Shown here in pieces: positions 18,323 to 27,111 of a stretch of DNA of 57,117 bases. Origin of the DNA: JADGGM01 sp025449955 (lineage in GTDB: Bacteria; Gemmatimonadota; Gemmatimonadetes; Gemmatimonadales; Gemmatimonadaceae); NCBI GenBank assembly GCA_036554285.1, contig DATBNO010000041.1, positions 1 through 57,117 on the forward strand, in the 5' to 3' direction. Position numbers and translations under genes: made by a program. The notes under the pieces are model-generated. The model saw nothing but the letters and a program-made list of their open reading frames with translations, was not told the DNA's origin and did no database searches. Within the stretch, counting starts at the first letter, position 1; every line of letters begins with the position of its first letter.

Positions 18323-19075
18323 ATGATCCCACTCGGTGACGATCTCCCGCGGCTCAACCGGCCACGCATGACCTACCTCATCCTCGCGGCCACGTGGGCG
18401 GTGTGGATACTGGTCGAGAAAGCCGGACTCGATCCATACGCATTGGCCAAGAGCGTCTGCGATTTGGGACTCGTGCCTGGCGAGCTCACGCATCGAGTAG
18501 CACTTGGGACGGCGGTTCCAATCGGACCCGGGATGGCCTGTGCCGTCGACAACTCGCCACTCAACATCCTCACGCCGCTGACGTCGATTTTCGTGCACGC
18601 CAGTTGGGGACACATCCTTGGCAACTCGCTGTTCTTCTGGGTGTTCGGGCGCAGCGTCGAGGACAGCATGGGGTCGGGACGCTTTCTCGCGTTCTATTTC
18701 ATTTGCGGTTTGGCGGCAGCAGCGCTTCACATCGTCGTGAATGCGGCGTCGCCCGTCCCGACCGTTGGCGCATCGGGCGCGATCTCTGGAATCATGGGCG
18801 CGTATCTGCTGCTCTATCCGCGCGCGCACGTGAACATGTTCTTCATCATTTTCGTGATTCCGATTCAGGCGTGGCTCGTTCTGCTGTACTGGTTCGGCCT
18901 GCAGGTTCTCGAGGGATTGCCGGAGCTCGGTCAGATGAATCCCGCGGTTTCGGGCGGAGTGGCGGTCTGGGCGCACGTGGGTGGTTTTCTCACCGGGCTT
19001 TTGCTCGTGTCGCTCTTCGCCGACCCGCAACTCGTGCGGCGACATCGATCGGTGTTCGGCGCGTACTACGGGTGA
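18323..19075 (+). CDS. rhomboid-family intramembrane serine protease
   Basis: A 250-residue polytopic protein that should cleave transmembrane substrates within the bilayer. The catalytic serine lies in GASGAISGIMG (transmembrane helix 4) and the catalytic histidine in WAHVGGFLTG (helix 6). The HASWGHILGNSLFFWVFG segment matches the conserved His-x-x-x-His/Asn region of helix 2. There are about six membrane segments. The loop between helices 1 and 2 is longer than usual (VCDLGLVPGELTHRVALG), a common feature of this subgroup. Start ATG at 18323. Substrate unknown. Confidence 0.93.
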   Translation: MIPLGDDLPRLNRPRMTYLILAATWAVWILVEKAGLDPYALAKSVCDLGLVPGELTHRVALGTAVPIGPGMACAVDNSPLNILTPLTSIFVHASWGHILGNSLFFWVFGRSVEDSMGSGRFLAFYFICGLAAAALHIVVNAASPVPTVGASGAISGIMGAYLLLYPRAHVNMFFIIFVIPIQAWLVLLYWFGLQVLEGLPELGQMNPAVSGGVAVWAHVGGFLTGLLLVSLFADPQLVRRHRSVFGAYYG

Positions 19076-19183
19076 CGTGCCGTCGGTGGTTCCGGCGGCG
19101 GAGCGAGCCGTGTAACTTCTGCGTTACGCTGCTGCCGTCCGCGCCCTAAGGCCCGGGTCATCTGCCTTCCTCGAACACCGGCC

Positions 19184-19939
19184 GTGTCAGTTCCAACCGT
19201 CGCGCGCATTGCGGCACTCATCGATCACACCATCCTCAAAGCCGAGGCGACGCGCAGCGACATCGAGATGTTGTGCGCCGAGGCGCGCGAATTCGATTTC
19301 GCTTCCGTGTGCGTGAATCCGGTATGGGTGCCGTTGTGTCACGACCTCCTGTCGGGTGCGGCGAGTATGGTGGCAACGGTCGTCGCGTTTCCGTTGGGCG
19401 CGTCGGAACCGGCAGCGAAGGCGAACGAGACCTCTTTGGCAGTGAGCGAGGGCGCCGATGAGCTCGACATGGTGGCTGCGATCGGCCACATCAAATCGGG
19501 AGACTGGTCGCACGTGTCGCGCGACATCGCCGCGGTTGTCGCGGCGGCCGCCGGGCGCACCGTGAAAGTGATCATCGAGAGCGCGGTCCTCACCGACGAC
19601 GAGATCACGCGTGTCAGCATCATCGCGCGCGATGCGGGTGCGAACTTCGTGAAAACCAGCACCGGATTCCACGCGGCGGGCGGCGCGACGCTGCACGCTG
19701 TGTCGCTGATCGGGAAGGCCGTTGGCGACGCAACCGGCGTCAAAGCGTCGGGCGGTATCCGCGACTGCGACGCCGCGCTCCGCATGGTAGCGGCCGGCGC
19801 GACGCGTATCGGGACGTCGAGCGGTGTGCGCATCGCGCGCTGTCTGGACGCCGATGCGACGCCGTTGGGCGAGCTCGTGAAGCACCCGGAGCGACACACC
19901 GCCTGCGCCACATCGCGCGTCCGCAGCGCGTCCGCCTAA
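19184..19939 (+). CDS. deoC: deoxyribose-phosphate aldolase
   Basis: Class I aldolase cleaving 2-deoxyribose 5-phosphate to acetaldehyde and glyceraldehyde 3-phosphate in deoxynucleoside catabolism. The 251-residue product has the family landmarks: LIDHTILKAEAT near the N terminus, TVKVIIESA with one active lysine, and NFVKTSTGFH with the Schiff-base lysine, then GVKASGGIRD. The start is the GTG at 19184. The stop codon TAA lies inside a GCCTAAC word. It sits upstream of the DUF47-Pit pair but with 18 bp spacing, so co-transcription with phosphate genes is possible. It fits with the nucleoside salvage genes further along. Confidence 0.96.
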   Translation: MSVPTVARIAALIDHTILKAEATRSDIEMLCAEAREFDFASVCVNPVWVPLCHDLLSGAASMVATVVAFPLGASEPAAKANETSLAVSEGADELDMVAAIGHIKSGDWSHVSRDIAAVVAAAAGRTVKVIIESAVLTDDEITRVSIIARDAGANFVKTSTGFHAAGGATLHAVSLIGKAVGDATGVKASGGIRDCDAALRMVAAGATRIGTSSGVRIARCLDADATPLGELVKHPERHTACATSRVRSASA

Positions 19940-19957
19940 CAGGAGCCAGTCCATATC

Positions 19958-20569
19958 GTGCGTCTCATTCCGAGAGACACCGCGTTCTTCGAGATGTTCG
20001 AGCAGTTGTCCAAGCGGCTCACGGCCGCGGCGCGACTGCTGGCCGGATTGTTCGCCGATCCCTCGCGGCTGGATCACTTCACGTCGGCGATCAAACTCGT
20101 GGAGCACGAGGCGGACACGATCACGCACGACATCATCGCGCGCATCGACCAGACGTTCGTGACCCCGTTCGATCGCGAGGACATTCACCTGCTCGCGTCG
20201 CGGCTCGACAACGTGGTCGACCTGGTGGACGGCACCGCGCGCCGCGCCGCGATGTTTCACATCACGGACGTCCACGAAGCGGCGAAGAAGATCTGCCAGG
20301 TGCTGATCCAGGCAACGGATGCCATCGAAGGCGCCGTGTTGCACATGCGCGATGTGCGCTTCATCGTCGACAAGGGCCGGGAGATCAAGATGCGCGAAGA
20401 AGAAGGGGACGCGCTCTACCACGAGGCCGTTGGCGAGCTGTTTCGCGGGACTCCCGACCCGCTCGAAGTGATCAAGTGGAAGGAGCTGTACGACACGCTC
20501 GAGCGCGCACTGGATCAGTGCGAGGACGTGTCCAACGTCCTCGAGAGTATCGCTCTCAAACACGCCTGA
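19958..20569 (+). CDS. PhoU-like DUF47 protein, Pit accessory
   Basis: A 203-residue all-helical protein of the DUF47/PhoU-related family that is regularly encoded directly before Pit-type phosphate transporters and is thought to modulate them. Characteristic helical repeats include EHEADTITHDI (metal-binding E-x-x-x-D-like motif) and the second copy region MREEEGDALYHEAVGEL. The start is GTG at 19958. It ends three bases before the Pit start, indicating translational coupling. It is distinct from the true PhoU encoded at 25529. Confidence 0.9.
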   Translation: MRLIPRDTAFFEMFEQLSKRLTAAARLLAGLFADPSRLDHFTSAIKLVEHEADTITHDIIARIDQTFVTPFDREDIHLLASRLDNVVDLVDGTARRAAMFHITDVHEAAKKICQVLIQATDAIEGAVLHMRDVRFIVDKGREIKMREEEGDALYHEAVGELFRGTPDPLEVIKWKELYDTLERALDQCEDVSNVLESIALKHA

Positions 20570-20572
20570 GCG

Positions 20573-21616
20573 GTGGTCACGTACGTCATCGCGATCATCG
20601 CGATCGCGTTCCTTTTCGACTTCAGCAACGGCTTCCACGACTCCGCGAATTCCATCGCGACGGTCGTGGGCACGCGCGTGCTCAAGCCGTTACCCGCGGT
20701 GCTCTGGGCGGCGTGCTTCAACTTTGCCGCTGCGTTCACGGTCGGGACGGCAGTCGCGCGGACGATGGGGCAGGGCATGATCCAGGTGTCCATCGTCGAT
20801 CCCAACGTGATTCTGGGCGCGCTCCTGGGCGCGATCGCGTGGAACGTCATCACGTGGTACTTCGGCCTTCCGTCCAGCTCATCGCACGCACTCATCGGCG
20901 GCTACGGCGGCGCTGCCGTCGCGAAGGCGGGATTCTCGGCGATCATTCCGGCCGGATGGACGAAGACGCTGATCTTCATCGTCCTCTCGCCGGTCATCGG
21001 CATGATCCTCGGCTTCGTGCTGATGGTTGCCGTGTACTGGCTCTTCAGCCGTACGCCGCCAGGGCGGGTCGACCGAATTTTCCGCGTGGCGCAGTTGGCG
21101 AGCTCCGCCTTCTTCTCGCTCTCGCACGGCGCAAATGACGCGCAGAAGACGATGGGGATTATCGTCGGTCTGTTGGTATCGACCCAAGGGTACTTCGCGC
21201 ACGAGCCGGGTGCGCTCAGCTACCTCTACATCACGCACGCCGATCACATTCCCCACTGGGTCGAGATCGCCGCGTACACCGCCATCGCGCTCGGCACCGC
21301 GTTAGGCGGGTGGCGGATCGTGCACACGATGGGGTCGCGCATCACGAAGCTGCGGCCGGTTGGTGGTTTCTGCGCCGAAACCGGCGGGGCGTTGAGTATT
21401 CTGCTGGCGACGCAGTTTGGAATCCCGGTGAGCACCACCCACACGATCACCGGATCGATCGTCGGCGTCGGCGCCACGCAGCGGCTGTCGGCGGTGCGAT
21501 GGGGTGTTGCCGGCCGCATCGTGTGGGGCTGGATTCTCACGATTCCGGCCGCTGCGGCCATGTCGGCGGTATGCTGGCTGCTGCTCAGCCGTGTAACATC
21601 CGGCGCGGGCTTCTAG
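20573..21616 (+). CDS. pit: low-affinity inorganic phosphate transporter (Pit family)
   Basis: Inner-membrane carrier that moves metal-phosphate complexes with protons. The 347-residue protein shows both halves of the duplicated PiT signature: NGFHDSANSIATVV near the N terminus and SHGANDAQKTMGI in the second half. The C-terminal signature region has GIPVSTTHTITGSIVGVG. About ten membrane segments are visible. The start is GTG at 20573, three bases after the DUF47 stop. It complements the high-affinity Pst system on the opposite strand. Confidence 0.95.
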   Translation: MVTYVIAIIAIAFLFDFSNGFHDSANSIATVVGTRVLKPLPAVLWAACFNFAAAFTVGTAVARTMGQGMIQVSIVDPNVILGALLGAIAWNVITWYFGLPSSSSHALIGGYGGAAVAKAGFSAIIPAGWTKTLIFIVLSPVIGMILGFVLMVAVYWLFSRTPPGRVDRIFRVAQLASSAFFSLSHGANDAQKTMGIIVGLLVSTQGYFAHEPGALSYLYITHADHIPHWVEIAAYTAIALGTALGGWRIVHTMGSRITKLRPVGGFCAETGGALSILLATQFGIPVSTTHTITGSIVGVGATQRLSAVRWGVAGRIVWGWILTIPAAAAMSAVCWLLLSRVTSGAGF

Positions 21617-21781
21617 TCTATAAGTTAATATACTACAATAGTTTACGAACGATGAGCTGGCCCAAGAGCGCGGCGTCGGGCCAGGTTTTGTTGTCATCCC
21701 GTGACCGAACCGTGATCTTTCATGTGGTGGCGGCCATAATAGTGCGAGCCTCCCACCTCGCCTGTCGCCATCTAGTGGACC
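21617..21781 (+). promoter_or_regulatory. AT-rich promoter region before ppk1, possible Pho-box-like repeat
   Basis: A 165-bp gap with an unusually AT-rich island (21617-21650) containing TATACT at 21629-21634, a plausible -10. Closer to ppk1 there is an 11-bp-period direct repeat CCGTGAC-CGAA-CCGTGAT (21699-21716) preceded by TTGTCAT (21691-21697). The 7+4 spacing resembles a PhoB box, but the sequence departs from the enterobacterial consensus. This is a weak candidate only. Confidence 0.3.
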
Positions 21782-24010
21782 ATGTCTGATCTCGTTTTGT
21801 CGCCATCGCTGTTCATCAATCGGGAGCTCAGCTGGCTGGACTTCAACCAGCGCGTGCTTCACGAAGCATTCGATGAACGCAATCCACTGCTCGAGCGGCT
21901 CAAGTTTCTGGCGATCTTCAGCACCAACCTCGACGAGTTCTACATGGTGCGCGTGGCCGGTCTCCGCCGGCAGCTCGCTGCCAATGTGACCGCGACCGGC
22001 GCCGATGGGATGGCGCCGCAAGAGACGTTGGACGCGATTCGCTCTCGAGTGGGCGAGTTGCTCGCGATGACTCACCGATGCCTGCATCAGGAGCTGTTGC
22101 CCGCGTTGGCGCAGCACGGCGTCGGTTTGCTCAGCATGAAAGACTTGGACCGGGATGAGCGCGCCGCGATCGACGCGCGATTCGACGCCACCATCTTCCC
22201 GGTGCTCACGCCGCTGGCTGTCGACCCGGGTCACCCCTTCCCGTACATCTCTAACCTCTCGCTGTCGCTCGCGGTGCAGGTGCGCGATCCGCAGACGGGC
22301 GTGGAGCACTTCGCGCGCGTGAAAGTGCCGCGCAGCTTGCCGCGGTGGCTGCCCACGCGAAAGCCTAACTGGTTCGTGCCGCTGGAGCAGGTGATCGGTG
22401 CGCACCTCGACAAGCTCTTCCCCGGAATGGAAGTCCGGAACTGGCACGTATTCCGGATCACGCGCAACTCAGACATCGAGCTCGCGCCGTTCGAGGAAGC
22501 CGAAGATCTGCTCGTGTCGATCGAGGAGCAGGTATTCCGGCGTCGCTTCGGCGAAGTGATCCGACTCGAGGTGGAAGACGGGACGCCGGAGGAAGTGCGG
22601 TCGCTGCTGCTCGAGGAGCTGCGTGACGATCGGTTGCCGCCCGGTGCACTGCTCACCGAGCGCGACGTGTACGAGGTCGGTCGCTTGCTCGAGCTTGGCC
22701 AGCTCATGGACCTCGCGACGCTCGACATTCCCGAGCTGCGCGACCCGCCGTTGGTGCCGGTGACGCCGCGCCCGTTCCGCGAATCGAACGGCGCGGTGTT
22801 CGACGCGTTCCGCCAGCACAGCGTGCTGGTGCACCATCCCTTCGAGAGCTTCGCGACCACGGTAGAGCATTTTCTCCAGCGCGCGGCCGAGGATCCCGAG
22901 GTGCTGGCGATCAAGATGACGCTCTATCGCATGTCGGGCGACACGCCGATCGTGCGCGCGCTCATCGACGCCGCCGAGCGGGGCAAGCAGGTCGCGGTGC
23001 TGGTCGAGCTCAAGGCGCGGTTCGACGAAGCGAACAACATCGAGTGGGCACGCCAGCTCGAGAGCGCGGGCGTCCACGTGGCGTATGGCCTCGTCGGGCT
23101 CAAGACCCACGCGAAAATTGCGTTAGTCGTTAGGCGAGAGGCGGACGGCATCCGCCGCTATGTGCACGTGGGCACGGGCAACTACAACTCGCGCACGGCG
23201 CGCCTCTACACCGATCTCGGGTTCTTCACCACCGACCCGCGCATCGGCGCCGACATGACGGACCTGTTCAACGTGCTCACGGGTTTTTCGCGCCAGCAGA
23301 CCTTCCGGTCGTTGATCGTCGCGCCCTACGGCATCCGCGAACGCTTCCTGGAATTGATCGCGCGCGAGGCCGAGCACGCGCGCGCCGGCCGGCCGGCGCG
23401 CATCGTGGCCAAGATGAACGCGCTCACCGATGCGGAAGTGATCGCCGCGCTCTATCGCGCGTCGCGCGCGGGCGTGGACATCGATCTCATCGTGCGCGGC
23501 ATCTGCTGTCTACGCCCGGGGCTCGCCGATGTGAGCGAGCGCATCCGCGTGATCAGCATCGTGGGCCGGTTCCTCGAGCACTCGCGCGTGTGGCAGTTCC
23601 TGAACGGCGGAGCGGAAGAGTTCTACATCGGCTCCGCCGACTGGATGCCGCGCAATTTCGACGGCCGCGTGGAAGCGGTGGTGCCGATCGAGGATCCATC
23701 GCTGCACACGTCGCTGCGCACGCTCCTCGCCACGCTGTTGGCCGACAACCGCCAGGCGTGGGACCTGGGCGCCGACGGCAGCTATCGGCAGCGGCAGCCG
23801 GCGCCTGGCGAGCCGGAGCGTGGATCGCACCGGTTGTTCTTGATCGACCCGTGGGGCGCCGCGGCTCCCTCGCAGGCCGTGTCCACGCCGGCGCCGGCGG
23901 GCGCCGAGCAGCCTGACGAGTCGTTAGGCGACGACGATGTGGACGGGCACGCCCGCAACCCGTTCAAGAAGCGCGCGCTTTCGCGTCGCACCCCACAGTT
24001 CGAGTCGTAG
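21782..24010 (+). CDS. ppk1: polyphosphate kinase 1
   Basis: Reversibly polymerises the gamma phosphate of ATP into polyphosphate at the membrane or cytoplasm. The 742-residue product has the N-terminal domain start FINRELSWLDFNQRVL, the head domain with NLDEFYMVRVAGLRRQ, and two phospholipase-D-like catalytic domains. The autophosphorylated histidine is in the YVHVGTGNYNSRTARLY segment, with a second conserved histidine in the later domain. The KTHAKIALV segment is intact. The last 29 codons overlap the 3' end of ppx on the other strand. A GTTAGGC word encodes Leu-Gly inside this overlap and at the same time gives the ppx stop. Confidence 0.97.
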   Translation: MSDLVLSPSLFINRELSWLDFNQRVLHEAFDERNPLLERLKFLAIFSTNLDEFYMVRVAGLRRQLAANVTATGADGMAPQETLDAIRSRVGELLAMTHRCLHQELLPALAQHGVGLLSMKDLDRDERAAIDARFDATIFPVLTPLAVDPGHPFPYISNLSLSLAVQVRDPQTGVEHFARVKVPRSLPRWLPTRKPNWFVPLEQVIGAHLDKLFPGMEVRNWHVFRITRNSDIELAPFEEAEDLLVSIEEQVFRRRFGEVIRLEVEDGTPEEVRSLLLEELRDDRLPPGALLTERDVYEVGRLLELGQLMDLATLDIPELRDPPLVPVTPRPFRESNGAVFDAFRQHSVLVHHPFESFATTVEHFLQRAAEDPEVLAIKMTLYRMSGDTPIVRALIDAAERGKQVAVLVELKARFDEANNIEWARQLESAGVHVAYGLVGLKTHAKIALVVRREADGIRRYVHVGTGNYNSRTARLYTDLGFFTTDPRIGADMTDLFNVLTGFSRQQTFRSLIVAPYGIRERFLELIAREAEHARAGRPARIVAKMNALTDAEVIAALYRASRAGVDIDLIVRGICCLRPGLADVSERIRVISIVGRFLEHSRVWQFLNGGAEEFYIGSADWMPRNFDGRVEAVVPIEDPSLHTSLRTLLATLLADNRQAWDLGADGSYRQRQPAPGEPERGSHRLFLIDPWGAAAPSQAVSTPAPAGAEQPDESLGDDDVDGHARNPFKKRALSRRTPQFES

Positions 24011-25366
24011 CGCCTGTCCCGCCGTGCGTGGCACGGCGGTGATACGGATGCCGGTGCGCGTCCACCGGACGCGCACGCGCGCCACGGCGCCGGTGTGTCC
24101 GCGGTCCAAGCCATCCGCCACGCGCAACACAGCCGCGAGCCGCCTCACTTGACGGCGCATCGCACGGTCGAGCGTCGACAACGTCTCGTGCGACTTTCGT
24201 GGTGCCGCGCCGCGATGATACCGCGCGACGTTGGCGATCACGAGCTGTTCAGCCGGCGACAGTCCGAGCAGCTCGGCGTGCGCGATGAGATAGAACGAGT
24301 GCTTGTGGTGCTTGTCGTAGCTGATGTAGTAGCCGATGTCGTGCAGCCGCGCGGCCGCGGCGAGCACATCGCGCTCGGCCGCCGAGCATCCAAGACGCTC
24401 GCGTAAGGCATCGAACAACTGCAGTGCCAGCCGCTGGACCTGGATCGCATGCCGGTCCTCGACGCTGCACGCCTCGGCGAGGCGCTCGATCGAGCGGTCG
24501 CGTGCGTCGCCGGGACTCGCCGCGTGCGGCTTGACGCGTGCCGTCTCGAGCAACAGCCCCTCGCGAATGCCGTACGCCGAGACGACGATGCTCGGCGCGT
24601 CGAGGCGCGCGAGGACCTCGGCGATCACCGCCAGTCCGGCGACGATGATGTCGGCGCGTCCCGCGTTGAGTCCGGGCACGGCGAGTCGCTCGGCGAGCGA
24701 CATGTCCTGCAGCGCGTCGAGGATGTGCTCGAGCTCGATGCGCGTGACGCGCGTTCCGTGCACCGTGCGCGCGGGGTGCAGACCCTGCCGGGCGAGTGCC
24801 ATGCCCGCGAGGTTGGTGAACGTGCCCCCCGATCCGACGATCCGCGCGTTCCGCCATTCGCGCGCCGGGAGACATTTGCGGAGCTCGGCGCGCACGTCGC
24901 GTCGTAAGGTCTTGACGGCGCGGCGGCTGGTGCCCTGCTTGAGATATTGTTCCGTTAGGCGGAGAGCGCCGAAGGGCAGCGACACCACGCGGTCCACCAG
25001 TCCGGCCGCGCACAACACGAGCTCGAGCGAGCCGCCGCCGATGTCGGTGACCACCGTGCGCCCGGTGCCGAGGTCGAAGTGCGCGAGCGCGCTCCGAAGC
25101 CCGAGCAGCGCCTCGGCGTGGCCGTCGAGGATGCGGACGGGGAGGTGCGCGCCGCGCTGCACCATGTCCACGAACTCGCGCGCGTTGGACGCTTCGCGCA
25201 CGGCGCTCGTGGCCACGGCCACGATGCGGGTGGCGCCTCGTTGGCGCGCCAGGGTGGCCATGCGTCCGATGGCTTCGCTGGCCCGTTCCATCGCGTGCGG
25301 CGTGAGGCGGCGTGCCTCGCCGACGCCGGCGCCCAACCGCGGCGCCGCCTTCATCTCATCGACCAC
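23924..25366 (-). CDS. ppx: exopolyphosphatase (Ppx/GppA family)
   Basis: Hydrolyses terminal phosphate from polyphosphate or pppGpp; ASKHA-fold ATPase-like N-terminal domains and an HD-type C-terminal domain (HDIGYYISYDKHHKHS). From the first possible GTG (25366) 480 residues are encoded, including VTDIGGGSLELV and IVGSGGTFTNLAGMAL. However, the conserved phosphate-1 segment AAIDIGSNSIRQLIADV lies upstream in the same frame (about 25435-25385) and no ATG, GTG or TTG exists between it and the phoU stop. The frame is continuous with phoU, separated only by one TAA. The true start is therefore non-canonical, or depends on readthrough or reinitiation, or the sequence has an error. The stop TAA lies in a GCCTAAC word and overlaps ppk1 by 87 bp. 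Confidence 0.88.
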   Translation of the reverse strand: MVDEMKAAPRLGAGVGEARRLTPHAMERASEAIGRMATLARQRGATRIVAVATSAVREASNAREFVDMVQRGAHLPVRILDGHAEALLGLRSALAHFDLGTGRTVVTDIGGGSLELVLCAAGLVDRVVSLPFGALRLTEQYLKQGTSRRAVKTLRRDVRAELRKCLPAREWRNARIVGSGGTFTNLAGMALARQGLHPARTVHGTRVTRIELEHILDALQDMSLAERLAVPGLNAGRADIIVAGLAVIAEVLARLDAPSIVVSAYGIREGLLLETARVKPHAASPGDARDRSIERLAEACSVEDRHAIQVQRLALQLFDALRERLGCSAAERDVLAAAARLHDIGYYISYDKHHKHSFYLIAHAELLGLSPAEQLVIANVARYHRGAAPRKSHETLSTLDRAMRRQVRRLAAVLRVADGLDRGHTGAVARVRVRWTRTGIRITAVPRTAGQALRLELWGATRKRALLERVAGVPVHIVVA

Positions 25367-25528
25367 CCGGATGTGGCCGCCGGCGGTGACGTCGGCGATG
25401 AGCTGGCGGATGGAATTCGACCCGATGTCGATCGCCGCGACGCGCTCCGTTCGCCCGTTGGGCGAACGCGGCGCGGCGCGGCGATCGCGGGGTCGAACCG
25501 TGGCCGGCCGGTGCGTCGGCGTCCTCCG

Positions 25529-26263
25529 TTAGGCCACGGACGTGACGCCGAGCGTGCCGGCGCCGAGTGACCGATCCTCGAGGTGGTGCTTGATCGACTT
25601 TCCCTCGGCGAGATACACCGCGTCCTCGGCGACGTTCGTCGCCAGATCCGCAACCCGTTCCAGGTTGCGGCTCACCAAGAAGAGCTCCAGCGCGGCCGAG
25701 ATCGTCGTCGGGTCCTCGAGCATGTGGGTGAGCAGGATGCGGAACAACGAGTCGTGCAGCGCATCCACTTGATCGTCCCGCTTGCACACTTCGCGTCCCA
25801 GCACGCCGTCGGCGCGCACGAACGCATCCAGCGCATCACTCAACATCGCACGCGCGCGGCGCGCCATGTCTTCGATTTCCGGATCCGGTGTAATGATCGA
25901 GCGCATGTCATTCAGACGCAAGGCCGACTGCGCGATGTTCACCGCGTGATCGCCGACGCGCTCGAGGTCGTTCGAGATCTTGATCGCGCCGATGATGAAA
26001 CGGAGATCGCGCGCCATCGGTTGCTGCAACGCCAACAGCGAAATCGCGAGCTGCTCGATCTCGATCTCCAATGCGTCCAGCTCGCGGTCGCCGCTGATGA
26101 CGACTTCGGCTTTACCGGTGTCACGGCGGAGGAGTGCATCGACCGCGACGTCGACCAATGCCTCCGCGCGTTCCGACATGTCGAGCAGGCGCTGCTTGAG
26201 CAGGTCGAGCTGCTCGTGGAAATGACGGAAGCCCGTCGTGTTCTCGACTGATGCGGAGTTCAT
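25529..26263 (-). CDS. phoU: phosphate transport system regulator PhoU
   Basis: Cytoplasmic helical protein that links Pst transporter status to PhoR signalling and restrains phosphate uptake. The 244-residue product contains two PhoU repeats with the metal-binding pattern E/D-x-x-x-D (for example ISNDLERVGDHAVNIAQ and SRNLERVADLATNVAEDAVY). The start overlaps the pstB stop by four bases (ATGA at 26260-26263). The stop TAA lies within a GCCTAAC word and is the only thing separating it from the ppx frame. About 20 residues longer than the enterobacterial protein at the N terminus. Confidence 0.96.
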   Translation of the reverse strand: MNSASVENTTGFRHFHEQLDLLKQRLLDMSERAEALVDVAVDALLRRDTGKAEVVISGDRELDALEIEIEQLAISLLALQQPMARDLRFIIGAIKISNDLERVGDHAVNIAQSALRLNDMRSIITPDPEIEDMARRARAMLSDALDAFVRADGVLGREVCKRDDQVDALHDSLFRILLTHMLEDPTTISAALELFLVSRNLERVADLATNVAEDAVYLAEGKSIKHHLEDRSLGAGTLGVTSVA

Positions 26264-27111
26264 CCGAATCTCCCGGTGATGTACGCCTCGGTGCGCGGCT
26301 GGCGAGGACTGGTGAAAATCTGATCGGTCGGCCCCGCTTCCACGAGCTCGCCGACGTAGAAGAACGCCGTCGTGTCCGACACGCGGGCCGCCTGTTGCAT
26401 GTTGTGCGTCACGATGACGATGGTGAGCTCGCGCTTGAGCTCGTACAGCAGCTCCTCGACGTGTTGCGTCGCGATCGGATCGAGCGCCGACGCCGGCTCG
26501 TCGAGCAGCAACACCTCGGGATCGTTAGCCAAGGCGCGCGCGATGCAGAGACGTTGCTGCTGGCCGCCCGACAATCCGAGCGCGCTCATGCGCAGACGAT
26601 CCTTCACTTCATCCCACAGCGCGGCGCGTCTGAGCGAGCTCTCCACCACGTCGTCGAGCTCGTTCCGGCGCGCGAGACCGTTGATGCGCGGCCCGAACGC
26701 GACGTTGTCGTAGATCGATTTGGGAAACGGATTCCACCGTTGGAACACCATCCCGACGCGTTGGCGCAATGTGACGATGTCGGTTGCGGATCCGTGAATG
26801 TCCGTGCCGTCGAGCAGAATCTCGCCTTCGTGGCGCGCGCCGGGGATGAGCGCGTTGAGCCGGTTGATCGAGCGGAGCAGCGTCGACTTGCCGCAGCCCG
26901 ACGGTCCGATGAACGCGACGATCGTTCGCGGCACGACGCGCAACGAGATGTTGGTGAGCGCGCGCTTGGCCCCATAGTAAAACGAGAAGTCGCGAATCTC
27001 GATGAGGCCAGTGAAGCCGAGGGCGGCATCGAGCGGCGGCGGGGCCGGCTTGGCGCCCTGCGGGGTCGGTGGCGCCGGCGTTGGGCGCGGCGTTGCGATG
27101 GCGTGGCTCAT
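26260..27111 (-). CDS. pstB: phosphate ABC transporter ATP-binding protein PstB (copy 1)
   Basis: ATPase of the high-affinity phosphate importer. The 283-residue product has Walker A GPSGCGKST, Q-loop VFQRWNPFP, signature LSGGQQQRLCIARAL and Walker B VLLLDEPASALDP, then HNMQQAAR. An N-terminal proline-rich extension of about 30 residues (PRPTPAPPTPQGAKPAPPP) precedes the ATPase domain and is not part of typical PstB. It overlaps phoU downstream by four bases and the second pstB upstream by four bases. Two PstB copies in tandem differ in the Q-loop region (RWNPFP versus RPTPFP), so they may form a heterodimer or be alternative partners. Confidence 0.96.
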   Translation of the reverse strand: MSHAIATPRPTPAPPTPQGAKPAPPPLDAALGFTGLIEIRDFSFYYGAKRALTNISLRVVPRTIVAFIGPSGCGKSTLLRSINRLNALIPGARHEGEILLDGTDIHGSATDIVTLRQRVGMVFQRWNPFPKSIYDNVAFGPRINGLARRNELDDVVESSLRRAALWDEVKDRLRMSALGLSGGQQQRLCIARALANDPEVLLLDEPASALDPIATQHVEELLYELKRELTIVIVTHNMQQAARVSDTTAFFYVGELVEAGPTDQIFTSPRQPRTEAYITGRFG

